Part shown: piece by piece, positions 1 to 7,864 of the stretch
Layout of the letters: each line of letters opens with the position of its first letter
How positions within the stretch are numbered: the first letter of the stretch is position 1
Assembly (NCBI RefSeq): GCF_003937825.1
Contig: NZ_RSFW01000017.1
Span: forward strand, 1 to 64,000
Direction of reading: 5' to 3'
Length of the DNA: 64,000 bases
DNA from: Mesobacillus subterraneus
GTDB lineage: Bacteria > Bacillota > Bacilli > Bacillales > Cytobacillaceae
Program-made: the position numbers and the translations under genes
Notes under the pieces: generated by a model
What the model saw: the letters and a program-made list of their open reading frames with translations, nothing else
Databases searched by the model: none
Told to the model about the DNA's origin: nothing

Positions 1-1
1 C

Positions 2-886
2 ATGGATGTTAGACAACTGCGATATTTTATCGCAATCGCTGAAGAAAAGAATATAACTGCCGCGGCCAATAAACTGCATATGTCCCAGCCGCCGTTAAGC
101 CTGCAGTTGAAACAAATGGAAGAAGAGCTGGGCGTCATGCTTGTGGAACGACAAGGCAAGAAGCTGGAGCTGACGGACAAGGGAGAGGTTCTCTACAGGC
201 ACGCTCTCAATATTGTCCATTCATTTGAGGAGGTTAAGAATGAACTCCAGGAAACAGCGGAGGGCAAGAAAGGGAACTTGTCGATTGGCATCAATACTTT
301 GTCCGTCCCACAATTCCCTGGCTGGCTTGATGATTTCCATGCTGCATTCCCACTTGTTTATTTGCGGGTTGTCCAGAATGATTCTGCCTATTTAGCCGAG
401 CTGGTAAAAAACCGCACGATCGAGCTCGCACTAATTCGGCTGCCGCTGCCAAATCACGATGTAAGTTATTTGCAGCTCTATACGGAATCTTTTGTTTTCG
501 TCAGCAGAAAAAAAGAAGACCAGGAGATCACCATAGAGGAAATAAGTGGGTATCCCTTGATATTGCCCAGTACGGAGGGCCTAGGGAGCTACAATATCAT
601 TCATGAAGCTTTCACGAAAGCCCAGCTCCCGCTACAGGTTGTTTGTGAATGTTCCGATATGAAGGTACTTATGGAGTTGGTTTCCTCTGGAATTGGATCG
701 ACCATCATTCCAAAATCAGTTTTCGATTCATACGGATACAAAAATCTTTATGCCAGGGAAATAAACAATTCTACACTAAAATCATCTGTTGGTTTAATTT
801 GGCTTCATCAGCATCACCTTTCGCGTCCAGCAAGGAATTTCATTGAGCTTGTTAAGATAAATCTTCAGTTAGATGACTCCGAATAA
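2..886 (+). CDS. LysR-family transcriptional regulator
   Basis: The 294-residue product is a complete LysR-type regulator. It opens with the usual winged-helix (MDVRQLRYFIAIAEEKNIT, then the recognition helix around AANKLHMSQPPLSLQLKQME, residues 1-60), followed by a periplasmic-binding-protein-like effector domain from about residue 90 (KGNLSIGIN). The length is typical. Its start is at base 2, so any ribosome binding site lies outside the window. LysR proteins usually control a divergent or adjacent gene, but the upstream neighbour is not visible and the downstream gene is a DUF3231 protein, so no target can be named. The final effector residues show no truncation. Confidence 0.9.
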   Translation: MDVRQLRYFIAIAEEKNITAAANKLHMSQPPLSLQLKQMEEELGVMLVERQGKKLELTDKGEVLYRHALNIVHSFEEVKNELQETAEGKKGNLSIGINTLSVPQFPGWLDDFHAAFPLVYLRVVQNDSAYLAELVKNRTIELALIRLPLPNHDVSYLQLYTESFVFVSRKKEDQEITIEEISGYPLILPSTEGLGSYNIIHEAFTKAQLPLQVVCECSDMKVLMELVSSGIGSTIIPKSVFDSYGYKNLYAREINNSTLKSSVGLIWLHQHHLSRPARNFIELVKINLQLDDSE

Positions 887-947
887 ATTTGTTAAAAAGT
901 CCAAACAATAACAGCAAATATTTCAGCAAAAATAGGAGCTGTCTAAG

Positions 948-1484
948 TTGAATCTATTTGAAGTTATGAAGGACGCTTTTATGCCTTTCATTGATGGCGA
1001 TAAAAAGCCGCTGCATGTCGGTGAAGTCATGAACTTGTGGTTTTACCTGCACGGTACGGAACAAACACTTCGCTATGATCAGCATGCATATAATCTCGCT
1101 CAGGATCCTGATTTAAAGAAAAAAATAGAGGATATTATTGAGAATGTCCACAGACCTATGATCAAAGAACTTACTCAATTCTTTAAAGACGAAGGAATAC
1201 CGCTTCCTTATGTCGGTCCAGAAAAGATCATCGGAGAATATAAGGGTATGCCGGAGGGTGCAGAGTTAAATGATGAGGAAATCGCCAACCTGATTGCCTA
1301 CAATCTGGTTGTTGGCATCACGGCCGCAACCAGAGGAATCACTGAATCCGTCCGCTCGGATGTTGGCTATCTATTCGCTAAGTATCACATGATGAAAGTT
1401 ACTTTTTCATTGACCTTTAAAGTCATAATGCAGGAAAAAGGCTGGCTGAGAGTGCCTCCGTATTACATGACCGGAAAGGAATAG
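948..1484 (+). CDS. DUF3231 family protein
   Basis: 178 residues, starting at a TTG (948) that sits 7 bases after the ribosome binding site AGGAGCT (934-940). The sequence has the DUF3231 look: HVGEVMNLWFYL near the start, an acidic helical middle, LNDEEIANLI, then the closing GWLRVPPYY. Members are helical, ferritin-like proteins of unknown function that are common in spore formers and often occur as one or two repeats; this one has a single repeat. The gene appears to be a single unit, with a hairpin and T-run directly after the stop. I infer no specific function. Confidence 0.8.
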   Translation: MNLFEVMKDAFMPFIDGDKKPLHVGEVMNLWFYLHGTEQTLRYDQHAYNLAQDPDLKKKIEDIIENVHRPMIKELTQFFKDEGIPLPYVGPEKIIGEYKGMPEGAELNDEEIANLIAYNLVVGITAATRGITESVRSDVGYLFAKYHMMKVTFSLTFKVIMQEKGWLRVPPYYMTGKE

Positions 1485-1487
1485 AAG

Positions 1488-1511
1488 ACAGTGTCTCTGA
1501 CGCTGTTTTTT
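1488..1511 (+). terminator. Rho-independent terminator after DUF3231 gene
   Basis: ACAGTGTC (1488-1495) pairs with GACGCTGT (1499-1506) with one G-T pair and a 3-base loop, and runs into seven T residues. It closes the DUF3231 gene. Confidence 0.7.
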
Positions 1512-1668
1512 TATTTTTAATTTGTGAATGACTCTATTTCCTTGAAAATGTCCTGGCGAGGCAACTCTTCTTTAAACTTTTAAAACAAGTTTTTATTTGC
1601 TCATCTTAAGATAATTGATAAAATGATATTTAGTTCAGAATTGTCTTAAAAGGCAAAGGAGGAGCAGC

Positions 1669-2718
1669 ATGGAAGAAACATACTTGCAATCCGTTAGATA
1701 CGACGGTGAGAAATTATATATTTTAGATCAGACGAAACTTCCTCAAGTAACAGAATTTCTTGAGATCACAAATATTGAGGATGTATGGGATGCGATCAAA
1801 CAATTGAAGGTAAGGGGTGCCCCTGCAATTGGAATTGCTGCCGCTTATGGGCTTGTACTGGGAATCAAGGATGCTCCGGAGCAGGATTCCGATTCATTCT
1901 ATGCCTTCTTCAAGAAACAGGCAGATTACCTAGCTACATCAAGGCCTACCGCAGTCAATCTATTCTGGGCGCTAAAAAGGATGGATTCAAGAGCTAAGGC
2001 AGAGTTCAGCAGACCAGTAGCCGAAATCAAAGTGGCACTTACCGAAGAAGCACACCTGATTCGCCAGGAAGATGAAAACGTTTGTGGCTCAATCGGCGAA
2101 AATGCCCTCACCTTGTTTGAAGATGGAATGACTGTCTTGACTCATTGCAATGCTGGCGGCATCGCGACTGCCAGATACGGAACAGCTCTGGCACCATTCT
2201 ACCTCGCAAAAGAAAGAGGGATGGATATCAAGGTGTTTGCTGATGAAACCCGCCCATTGCTTCAGGGAGCACGACTCACTGCCTGGGAATTGATGCAGGC
2301 AGGCATCGATGTTACGTTGATTACAGACAGCATGGCAGCGATGGTCATGCAAAAAGGGATGGTGCAAGCAGTAATTGTCGGCTGTGACCGCGTTGCCGCG
2401 AATGGAGATGTAGCAAATAAAATTGGGACATACGGTGTAGCCTTGCTGGCTAAGGCCCATAACATTCCGTTCTACGTGGCAGCACCTTTATCCACCATCG
2501 ATCTTGAGACTGAGACAGGGAAGGAAATTCCAATCGAAGAACGCGCAGCTGAAGAAATCACCGCAGGCTTCGGAAAATCAACTGCACCAGAAGGGGTCAA
2601 AGTCTTTAACCCAGCATTCGACGTAACACCACATCACCTGATCACGGCCATCATTACTGAAAAAGGCATTTTGCGAGGCAATTACTCTGAAGAACTGCCT
2701 AAATTGTTCGAAAACTAA
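1669..2718 (+). CDS. mtnA: S-methyl-5-thioribose-1-phosphate isomerase
   Basis: 349 residues. MtnA converts methylthioribose-1-phosphate to methylthioribulose-1-phosphate in the methionine salvage pathway, in the cytoplasm. Family landmarks are [14 protein letters not shown] (48-61), the catalytic cysteine in LTHCNAGG at exactly C160, and the catalytic aspartate in [17 protein letters not shown] at D240; both positions equal those known for the B. subtilis enzyme. The start has a strong AAAGGAGG box. In B. subtilis mtnA forms an operon with the kinase mtnK under an S-box riboswitch. Here it stands alone, and I see no S-box fold in the 180 bases upstream. Confidence 0.96.
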   Translation: MEETYLQSVRYDGEKLYILDQTKLPQVTEFLEITNIEDVWDAIKQLKVRGAPAIGIAAAYGLVLGIKDAPEQDSDSFYAFFKKQADYLATSRPTAVNLFWALKRMDSRAKAEFSRPVAEIKVALTEEAHLIRQEDENVCGSIGENALTLFEDGMTVLTHCNAGGIATARYGTALAPFYLAKERGMDIKVFADETRPLLQGARLTAWELMQAGIDVTLITDSMAAMVMQKGMVQAVIVGCDRVAANGDVANKIGTYGVALLAKAHNIPFYVAAPLSTIDLETETGKEIPIEERAAEEITAGFGKSTAPEGVKVFNPAFDVTPHHLITAIITEKGILRGNYSEELPKLFEN

Positions 2719-2726
2719 GTCGAGAT

Positions 2727-2756
2727 GCCATGGAGTACCAATTCCATGGCTTTTTT
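2727..2756 (+). terminator. Terminator of mtnA
   Basis: GCCATGG (2727-2733) and CCATGGC (2744-2750) form a 7-bp stem followed by TTTTTT. Confidence 0.85.
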
Positions 2757-2889
2757 ATATTATAATTCGAATCCATCTCCATTTGAAAAATTCACATAAT
2801 CCTCAAAAATTATAACCTTTCCACTTTCATTAGCTTAGTATACTTGGGTTAAACTACGTGTAATACAAGTATATAAAGGAGTTATTCTG

Positions 2890-3411
2890 ATGGTCAAAAA
2901 AGCGATTGCATCCGGAATCCTTGCTGGTCTTGTCCTGGTTGCTGTATTCCAGCATTTTTATAAAGAGGAAGAACCCAAAGCGATTGAGGCCTCCCAAGTT
3001 TCTTCAGGAATTGGGGCAGGGATGGCCGCACCTGCTTTTACTTTGAAAAATCTAGCTGGTGAGGAAGTGAACCTTAAGGATTACCAAGGGAAAAAGGTCA
3101 TGCTGAACTTTTGGGCAACATGGTGTCCGCCATGTAAAGCAGAAATGCCTGCTATGGAGCAATTTTATCAGGACTACTCAAAAGATATCGAAATCCTTGC
3201 CGTTAACCTTGATCCACAAAATGATGTCTCCTCGTTTGTAAAAGAATACCGTTTGACCTTTCCAATCTTATTGGATCAAAACGGGGCGATGCAGAATACG
3301 TACTCTATTTTATCCATTCCAACTACATTCATCATTAATGAAAAAGGGGTTATTGAGAAAAAACATATCGGATCCATGACCTATGATCAAATGGTTGAAC
3401 TCAGTAAATGA
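2890..3411 (+). CDS. yneN: Membrane-anchored thiol-disulfide oxidoreductase (TlpA/ResA-like, YneN)
   Basis: 173 residues. An N-terminal hydrophobic segment (about residues 4-22) serves as an uncleaved signal anchor, so the domain faces outside. The rest is a TlpA/ResA thioredoxin fold: GMAAPAFTLKNLAGEEV, then the redox motif WATWCPPCKAEMP, and the cis-proline region SIPTTFIIN. Such proteins reduce or exchange disulfides in secreted substrates such as apocytochromes. Position just before sspN-tlp equals B. subtilis yneN, although the citB that precedes yneN there is absent and mtnA takes its place. The start has a good AAGGAGTT box. The exact substrate is unknown. Confidence 0.88.
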   Translation: MVKKAIASGILAGLVLVAVFQHFYKEEEPKAIEASQVSSGIGAGMAAPAFTLKNLAGEEVNLKDYQGKKVMLNFWATWCPPCKAEMPAMEQFYQDYSKDIEILAVNLDPQNDVSSFVKEYRLTFPILLDQNGAMQNTYSILSIPTTFIINEKGVIEKKHIGSMTYDQMVELSK

Positions 3412-3439
3412 GCATCAGTATTGAACTGGTGCTTTTTTT
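3411..3439 (+). terminator. Terminator of yneN
   Basis: AGCATCAGT (3411-3419) pairs with ACTGGTGCT (3425-3433), followed by a run of seven T. The left arm begins at the last base of the stop codon. Confidence 0.8.
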
Positions 3440-3577
3440 ATGGAAAAAAATACATGGAACAATCACGAAAAGAAGGGGTAAGAATAAAATACGATTAAAT
3501 TTTCAAAAAGTTGTAATAATTGCAACCGTTTCCGGACATAATAACTGTTACAATGATGATAAAGGATGGTGAACACG

Positions 3578-3709
3578 ATGAGGAAACCAAGAAAACGTTC
3601 TTTTCAGGAGTTAGTAATGGAAAATAAACGTCAGCTTTTGAATGATCGTGACGCACTCGAAAAAATCGAGGCCCGGCTGGAAGAAAAACGTTTAGAAAAA
3701 GCTGAGTAA
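3578..3709 (+). CDS. FbpB-like small basic protein
   Basis: A 43-residue ORF, MRKPRKRSFQELVMENK followed by an acidic/basic helix ending EEKRLEKAE. It has an AAAGGATGG box 8 bases before the ATG. It matches in layout the Fur-regulated basic protein FbpB of Bacillus: a basic N-terminus, the motif F-x-E-L-V-x-x-N-K, then a charged coiled helix. FbpB assists the iron-sparing small RNA FsrA in B. subtilis. I see no convincing Fur box upstream, so regulation by iron is not supported here. It could be a diverged member with another role. Confidence 0.65.
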   Translation: MRKPRKRSFQELVMENKRQLLNDRDALEKIEARLEEKRLEKAE

Positions 3710-3776
3710 TATCATACATTTCCATAAATGAATCCCCCTTCTTTAGGTCAAACTGATTATAGAGGAGGGGATTTTC

Positions 3777-3920
3777 ATGAGCAATCCTAAAAGGGACAGC
3801 AAGCACCATGTTCCCAGCCATCTTGGTACCCAGCCGCGCGGCTTCAGCGGAAACAAAGGGAAGAAGATGAACGATAAATCTGGCGAACATGCCCAGGTCA
3901 TGCAGACAAAAGGTGAATAA
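3777..3920 (+). CDS. sspN: Small acid-soluble spore protein N
   Basis: A 47-residue ORF (MSNPKRDSKHHVPSHLGTQ, then GNKGKKMNDKSGEHAQ) preceded by an AGAGGAGGGG box 7 bases upstream. The SNPK start, P-x-H-x-G-T-Q and GNKGK-x-M motifs identify SspN, a minor SASP synthesised in the forespore. As in B. subtilis, it directly precedes tlp. About 140 bases separate the two stops and starts without a clear terminator, so co-transcription as in B. subtilis is likely. Confidence 0.88.
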   Translation: MSNPKRDSKHHVPSHLGTQPRGFSGNKGKKMNDKSGEHAQVMQTKGE

Positions 3921-4060
3921 CCAAAATGGAATGTGCCTGCCAGCAACTCGGCAGGCCTTTAACTTTGAGAACAATCGTACCGAATCCACAGTTTTCCGCT
4001 CATAATCATAATGATTGGTCACATACTATTGATGTACTTTTTAAAAGGAGGTACAACCAA

Positions 4061-4285
4061 ATGGCAAACCATACACCTAAGCCAGATGACCGCAGCGATA
4101 ATGTCGAGAAGCTGCAATCCATGATCCACCATACGATTGCGAATATGGAGGATGCCGAAGCAGCAATGGTCAATTCCAGCCCCGAAGACCAGGAAAGAAT
4201 TAAGGCGAAGAATGAACGCCGCCGGGATAGCATCGATGCATTCAGGGCCGAGATTAAAGACGAAGCACATAACCAGCAACATTAA
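4061..4285 (+). CDS. tlp: Small acid-soluble spore protein Tlp (thioredoxin-like)
   Basis: 74 residues starting at ATG 4061 behind AAAAGGAGGT. The sequence has the Tlp signature KPDDRSDNVEKLQSMI, then IKAKNERRRDSIDAFRAEIKDEA. Tlp is a small, hydrophilic, helical spore protein made in the forespore with SspN; despite its name, it has no CxxC. A longer in-frame extension upstream exists but lacks a ribosome binding site, so the start at 4061 is preferred. Confidence 0.92.
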   Translation: MANHTPKPDDRSDNVEKLQSMIHHTIANMEDAEAAMVNSSPEDQERIKAKNERRRDSIDAFRAEIKDEAHNQQH

Positions 4286-4293
4286 AACAGAGA

Positions 4294-4322
4294 AAAACCC
4301 GCTGTACAAGGCGGGTTTTTTT
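4294..4322 (+). terminator. Terminator of sspN-tlp
   Basis: AAAACCCGC (4294-4302) and GCGGGTTTT (4311-4319) form a 9-bp stem with 8-base loop, followed by T residues. Confidence 0.88.
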
Positions 4323-4401
4323 CTGTTTACAGTAAAATGTGATAAGATGTGGAAAGTACCAAATGAATACGACTTACATAGAAAATGAATAAAGAAGTGA
4401 T

Positions 4402-6729
4402 ATGATGGACCAACAAAAAAGACTGCTTTCCCTCAATGAACAGCTTGATTTATGGGAAGACGAAATAGAAAAAGACGGTTATATCCGTGATGAAGCAGAG
4501 TTGATAAAAGCTATGAAGCTGCTGACAAAAGCGGATGAAACGACAAACCTATCCAGACTGCTTACGCTTGCTGCGCAATCGAGATCGTTAAGGAATGGTT
4601 TCGACACGCTTGTAGTGGCATGGCTAAAAAAAGCAGTACAGCTCAACCCTGCAAACCAAAAAGCTAAATCCTTGCTGGCAAGCAATCACTGGAAAAATAA
4701 AGGCGGTATATTTGAACAGCTTGTTTTTCCGCGAATTAGAGAAACTGACAACAGGGCGTTGAAAAAGAAAACAGCAGAGCAGTATATCTATATTTCTCAG
4801 CAATTCCTATCCAATGCTGAAGAAGAGCTGGATGAGCTTCGAGCCCAGCCGATGGATACTGGATCAGAATCTGCAGCGAAATTCGGAAAATTGATTCAAA
4901 TACTTGAAGAAGCGATCGAAGAAGCTGCTGCACTCCTTAAAGCCACAGAACTCTACGAGGAGTCTGTGACCGGAGTTTTCCATACAGCCGTCCATTATGA
5001 GGAAATCAAGAACCGCTTGAAGAACCTGGATGAGTTGAAGCTAGTGTGGGAATCTGAATTCTCCAGCGAACAGGACGACACCAAACAGACGGATGGGGAC
5101 CCTCTGTCAGAGCTTAACAAAATGATTGGACTTGAAACCGTTAAAGAACGAGTGAACGACTTTTATCGTTACCTTAAATATCAGCAAAAGCGGAAAGAAC
5201 TTGGTCTGCAAACAAAGGATGACCAAAGCCTGAATATGGTCCTGACCGGGAATCCAGGAACAGGAAAGACCTCGCTCGCACGACTTCTGGCGAAAATCTA
5301 TCACCATCTTGGTGTCTTGCCGCGCGAGGAGATCATCGAAGCAGACCGTTCCCAGCTAGTCGGTGCCTATGTAGGACAAACAGAAGAAAACGTCCGCAAG
5401 ACCGTCGAGCAGGCATTGGGGGGTGCACTGTTCATCGATGAAGCGTACAGCTTGAAAAGGGAAGGACAAACGGGAAATGATTACGGACAGACTGCCATCG
5501 ATACCCTTGTTTCGCTGATGACAGGTAAAGAGTATGGAGGAAAATTTGCGGTGATCCTTGCAGGGTATCCCGAGGAAATGAGACAATTCCTCGATGCCAA
5601 TCCTGGCCTTCGTTCACGTTTTCCTCAATCGAACTTCATCCATCTGCCTGACTACACAGACGATGAATTGATGGAGATTGCCGAAAAGGCTGCACAAGAT
5701 AATGATTTTGCCATGACAGAAGGTGCAAAGCTTGAGCTTAAGGAGAGAATCGAAAAAGAACGGGTGGATGAAACGTTCGGAAACGCACGTACAGTCCGCA
5801 ACCTCGTTTTGGAGGCTATTTTCAAAAAAGGCGCACGGCCGGTTGAGGAAGACGATTTCTCCATCTATACATTATTGGAAAAAGAAGATTTTGAATCAGC
5901 TTCCTCGACTACAGCAGAGAAACCTTTGGACAGGCTGCATGACCTCGTCGGATTGGATACTGTCAAATCAGAGGTCACAACACTAATTTCATTTGTACGA
6001 ATGCAGCAGCTGCGGAAGGAGAAAGGGCTGCCAGCTGTTCCAATTCAGCTCCATTCCGTTTTTACCGGAAATCCGGGAACAGGTAAAACGACAGTTGCAA
6101 AAATCTATGCAGAACTGCTTAAGGAATGCGGAATGCTGAAACGCGGGCATTTAATCGTCAGCAGCCGGGCTGATTTCGTGGCCGGTTATGTCGGGCAGAC
6201 AGCCATTAAAACAAAAAAGAAGATTCGCGAAGCCCTTGGAGGCGTCCTTTTCATCGATGAAGCATATTCACTGCTTGGACAAACATCCGGGGACTTCGGA
6301 AAAGAAGTGATCGATACACTTGTCGATGAAATGACACGGCATAATGAAAATCTTGTGGTCATCCTCGCCGGCTATCCGAATGAGATGGAAAGGCTGCTTG
6401 AAAGCAACCCTGGTCTTCGTTCACGCTTCAAGAAATTCTTCCATTTTCCTGATTATAGTGTTGAGGAATTAATTGTCATCATCAGGAATTATGCTGGTAA
6501 ATATCAATATAAACCAACAGACGAAGCGGTTAAGTTCTTATCTGTGGAGTTAACTAAGACTGAAATTAACGGCAATGGACGTTTTGCCACCAATCTGGTT
6601 GATGAAGCAATCCAATCACAGGCGTTTCGACTGATCGGCGCTGAACACGAAGGTGCTTTTGATGAAAACGTTCTTCATCTGGAAGAACAGGATTTCGAGG
6701 CAGCACTAACAAAAATAAAAGGGGAATAG
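4402..6729 (+). CDS. Double AAA+ ATPase, SpoVK/CbbX-type
   Basis: 775 residues. A helical N-terminal region of about 235 residues is followed by two AAA+ modules of the SpoVK/CbbX type. Module 1 has Walker A GNPGTGKTS near residues 282-290 and Walker B GALFIDEAYSL. Module 2 has Walker A GNPGTGKTT near 555-563 and Walker B GVLFIDEAYSL. Both carry the GYVGQT pore segment and the GLRSRF sensor region. B. subtilis SpoVK has one such module (about 320 residues), so this is a tandem version. The substrate is unknown; it lies between spore genes (sspN-tlp) and yneP, 2 bases before the latter, so the two are probably co-transcribed. ATG 4405 is an equally possible start. Confidence 0.85.
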   Translation: MMDQQKRLLSLNEQLDLWEDEIEKDGYIRDEAELIKAMKLLTKADETTNLSRLLTLAAQSRSLRNGFDTLVVAWLKKAVQLNPANQKAKSLLASNHWKNKGGIFEQLVFPRIRETDNRALKKKTAEQYIYISQQFLSNAEEELDELRAQPMDTGSESAAKFGKLIQILEEAIEEAAALLKATELYEESVTGVFHTAVHYEEIKNRLKNLDELKLVWESEFSSEQDDTKQTDGDPLSELNKMIGLETVKERVNDFYRYLKYQQKRKELGLQTKDDQSLNMVLTGNPGTGKTSLARLLAKIYHHLGVLPREEIIEADRSQLVGAYVGQTEENVRKTVEQALGGALFIDEAYSLKREGQTGNDYGQTAIDTLVSLMTGKEYGGKFAVILAGYPEEMRQFLDANPGLRSRFPQSNFIHLPDYTDDELMEIAEKAAQDNDFAMTEGAKLELKERIEKERVDETFGNARTVRNLVLEAIFKKGARPVEEDDFSIYTLLEKEDFESASSTTAEKPLDRLHDLVGLDTVKSEVTTLISFVRMQQLRKEKGLPAVPIQLHSVFTGNPGTGKTTVAKIYAELLKECGMLKRGHLIVSSRADFVAGYVGQTAIKTKKKIREALGGVLFIDEAYSLLGQTSGDFGKEVIDTLVDEMTRHNENLVVILAGYPNEMERLLESNPGLRSRFKKFFHFPDYSVEELIVIIRNYAGKYQYKPTDEAVKFLSVELTKTEINGNGRFATNLVDEAIQSQAFRLIGAEHEGAFDENVLHLEEQDFEAALTKIKGE

Positions 6730-6731
6730 AG

Positions 6732-7175
6732 ATGAAAATAGCATCAAGGGAAATTGAGGTTCGTTATGCAGAAACAGATCAAATGGGCGTCGTGTATCAT
6801 GCCAATTACCTCGTTTGGATGGAACTTGGCAGAACACAGCTGATCAAGGATCTTGGATTCAGTTATGCTGAAATGGAAAAGGACGGAATCATCTCACCGG
6901 TACTTGATATTCAAGCTTCCTACAAAAAGCCCTTAAGATATGGTGACACTGCGACAATTAAAACATGGGTGCAAGAATACGATGGAATTCGTGCAGTTTA
7001 TCATTATGAAATTTTCAACGGAGCTGGAGAGCTCGCTCTTACTGGCAGTTCGAAGCATGTTTGTGTAAAAAAAGACAGCTTCAGACCGATTTCCCTTAAA
7101 AGGACCTATCCGGACTGGCATCAAGCCTATTTGAATGCGATGAAAAAGCCCGAAGATGAAATGGGGCAGGTCTGA
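6732..7175 (+). CDS. yneP: Acyl-CoA thioesterase, YbgC/4HBT family (YneP)
   Basis: 147 residues with a hotdog fold. The signature RYAETDQMGVVYHANYLVWMELGR contains the catalytic aspartate (D17) of the YbgC/4-hydroxybenzoyl-CoA thioesterase family; Y-x-K-P-L-R-Y-G-D follows. Such enzymes hydrolyse acyl-CoA thioesters; the chain preference cannot be read from sequence. It starts 2 bases after the AAA+ ATPase stop with a short GGGGAATAGAG box and ends directly against yneQ, so ATPase-yneP-yneQ form an operon. Confidence 0.9.
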   Translation: MKIASREIEVRYAETDQMGVVYHANYLVWMELGRTQLIKDLGFSYAEMEKDGIISPVLDIQASYKKPLRYGDTATIKTWVQEYDGIRAVYHYEIFNGAGELALTGSSKHVCVKKDSFRPISLKRTYPDWHQAYLNAMKKPEDEMGQV

Positions 7176-7472
7176 TTGGCATTTGGCATCAAACGGCATG
7201 AGTTGAAAGAGTGGAAAGCACAAATTGAAAGAGGAGAAATCGCCTTTCTGACCCATTACTGGATTGATGATCGTTTCCCAGGATGTTCGACGGTAACAAA
7301 AGTAGGCTGCAGGGATTTGGTCAAATTAGCAGAATGGGGCAGCAAATATGGCTTGAAGCCTGAATGGATTGATAAGAGGAGACAGGATTATCCGCATTAC
7401 GATCTTTTTGGCGAAAAGCAGGCAGAAGTATTGGAACTAGAGGGAGTACTGACTCCGCTGCTAAAAAAATGA
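7176..7472 (+). CDS. yneQ: Conserved hypothetical YneQ
   Basis: 98 residues. It begins with TTG at 7176, the base after the yneP stop, so translational coupling is likely. The motif FLTHYWIDDRFPGCSTVTKVGC, then LAEWGSKYGL and DRRRxxYPHYDLFG-like segment (KRRQDYPHYDLFG), is characteristic of the small Bacillus protein YneQ. Function unknown. The last codon and stop lie inside the following terminator stem. Confidence 0.8.
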   Translation: MAFGIKRHELKEWKAQIERGEIAFLTHYWIDDRFPGCSTVTKVGCRDLVKLAEWGSKYGLKPEWIDKRRQDYPHYDLFGEKQAEVLELEGVLTPLLKK

Positions 7473-7505
7473 GGCAGGCGCTTATGCGTCTGCCTCATTT
7501 TTTTC
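7470..7505. terminator. Shared bidirectional terminator between yneQ and yneR
   Basis: TGAGGCAG (from 7470) and CTGCCTCA (to 7497) plus inner GCGC/GCGT pairs form a long stem flanked by A7 on the left and T8 on the right. The stop codons of both convergent genes (7470-7472 and 7482-7484) are inside the hairpin. Confidence 0.9.
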
Positions 7506-7787
7506 GAACGTGAATTCTGGTTCGTTCCCAACCGGGTGAAGTCCTACAATCAGGTCATGCTGATCAAAATACCAGATATCTTTTTCTTCAATATAATAAG
7601 TGACACCGTTCTTTTCGGTTTTTACCCCAATATGATCAGGTTCTTCCTTGGAGACTCCTAATGAAAAGCCTTTCTGGATTGTACTGAAGCCGCCATAGCG
7701 GACAAAGAAACGCAGATAGCTGCCGGTAGACAGATCCATCTCATTCTCATACCAGGCTGCAGCTTCATCATTAACTGTAATTTTCAT
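7482..7787 (-). CDS. yneR: HesB/IscA-like iron-sulfur biosynthesis domain protein (YneR)
   Basis: 101 residues on the minus strand, convergent with yneQ as in B. subtilis. It has the HesB-like beta fold (MKITVNDEAAAWYENEM, GSYLRFFVRYGGFSTIQKGFSLGV, FEKNEADA) but lacks the Cys-x-Cys cluster ligands of true IscA proteins, as YneR does. The role in iron-sulfur biogenesis is therefore not certain. The last four residues are encoded by the terminator hairpin. The ribosome binding site AAGGAGA lies upstream of ATG 7787. Confidence 0.87.
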   Translation of the reverse strand: MKITVNDEAAAWYENEMDLSTGSYLRFFVRYGGFSTIQKGFSLGVSKEEPDHIGVKTEKNGVTYYIEEKDIWYFDQHDLIVGLHPVGNEPEFTFEKNEADA

Positions 7788-7864
7788 ATCGTTCTCCTTC
7801 CATATCAGATAGCCCGATTATACCATAAGCAATGCCCGGTCATCATGGCCGGGCACCTGCAATC

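Noticed and set aside
1485-1668. Possible S-box (SAM) riboswitch upstream of mtnA, expected from B. subtilis
   Set aside because: The stretch is too short and lacks the S-box conserved segments; only a terminator and a weak hairpin are present.
7482-7787. YneR as a second selenoprotein-type HesB protein
   Set aside because: It has no Cys or TGA at the corresponding position; the region reads G-G-F-S.
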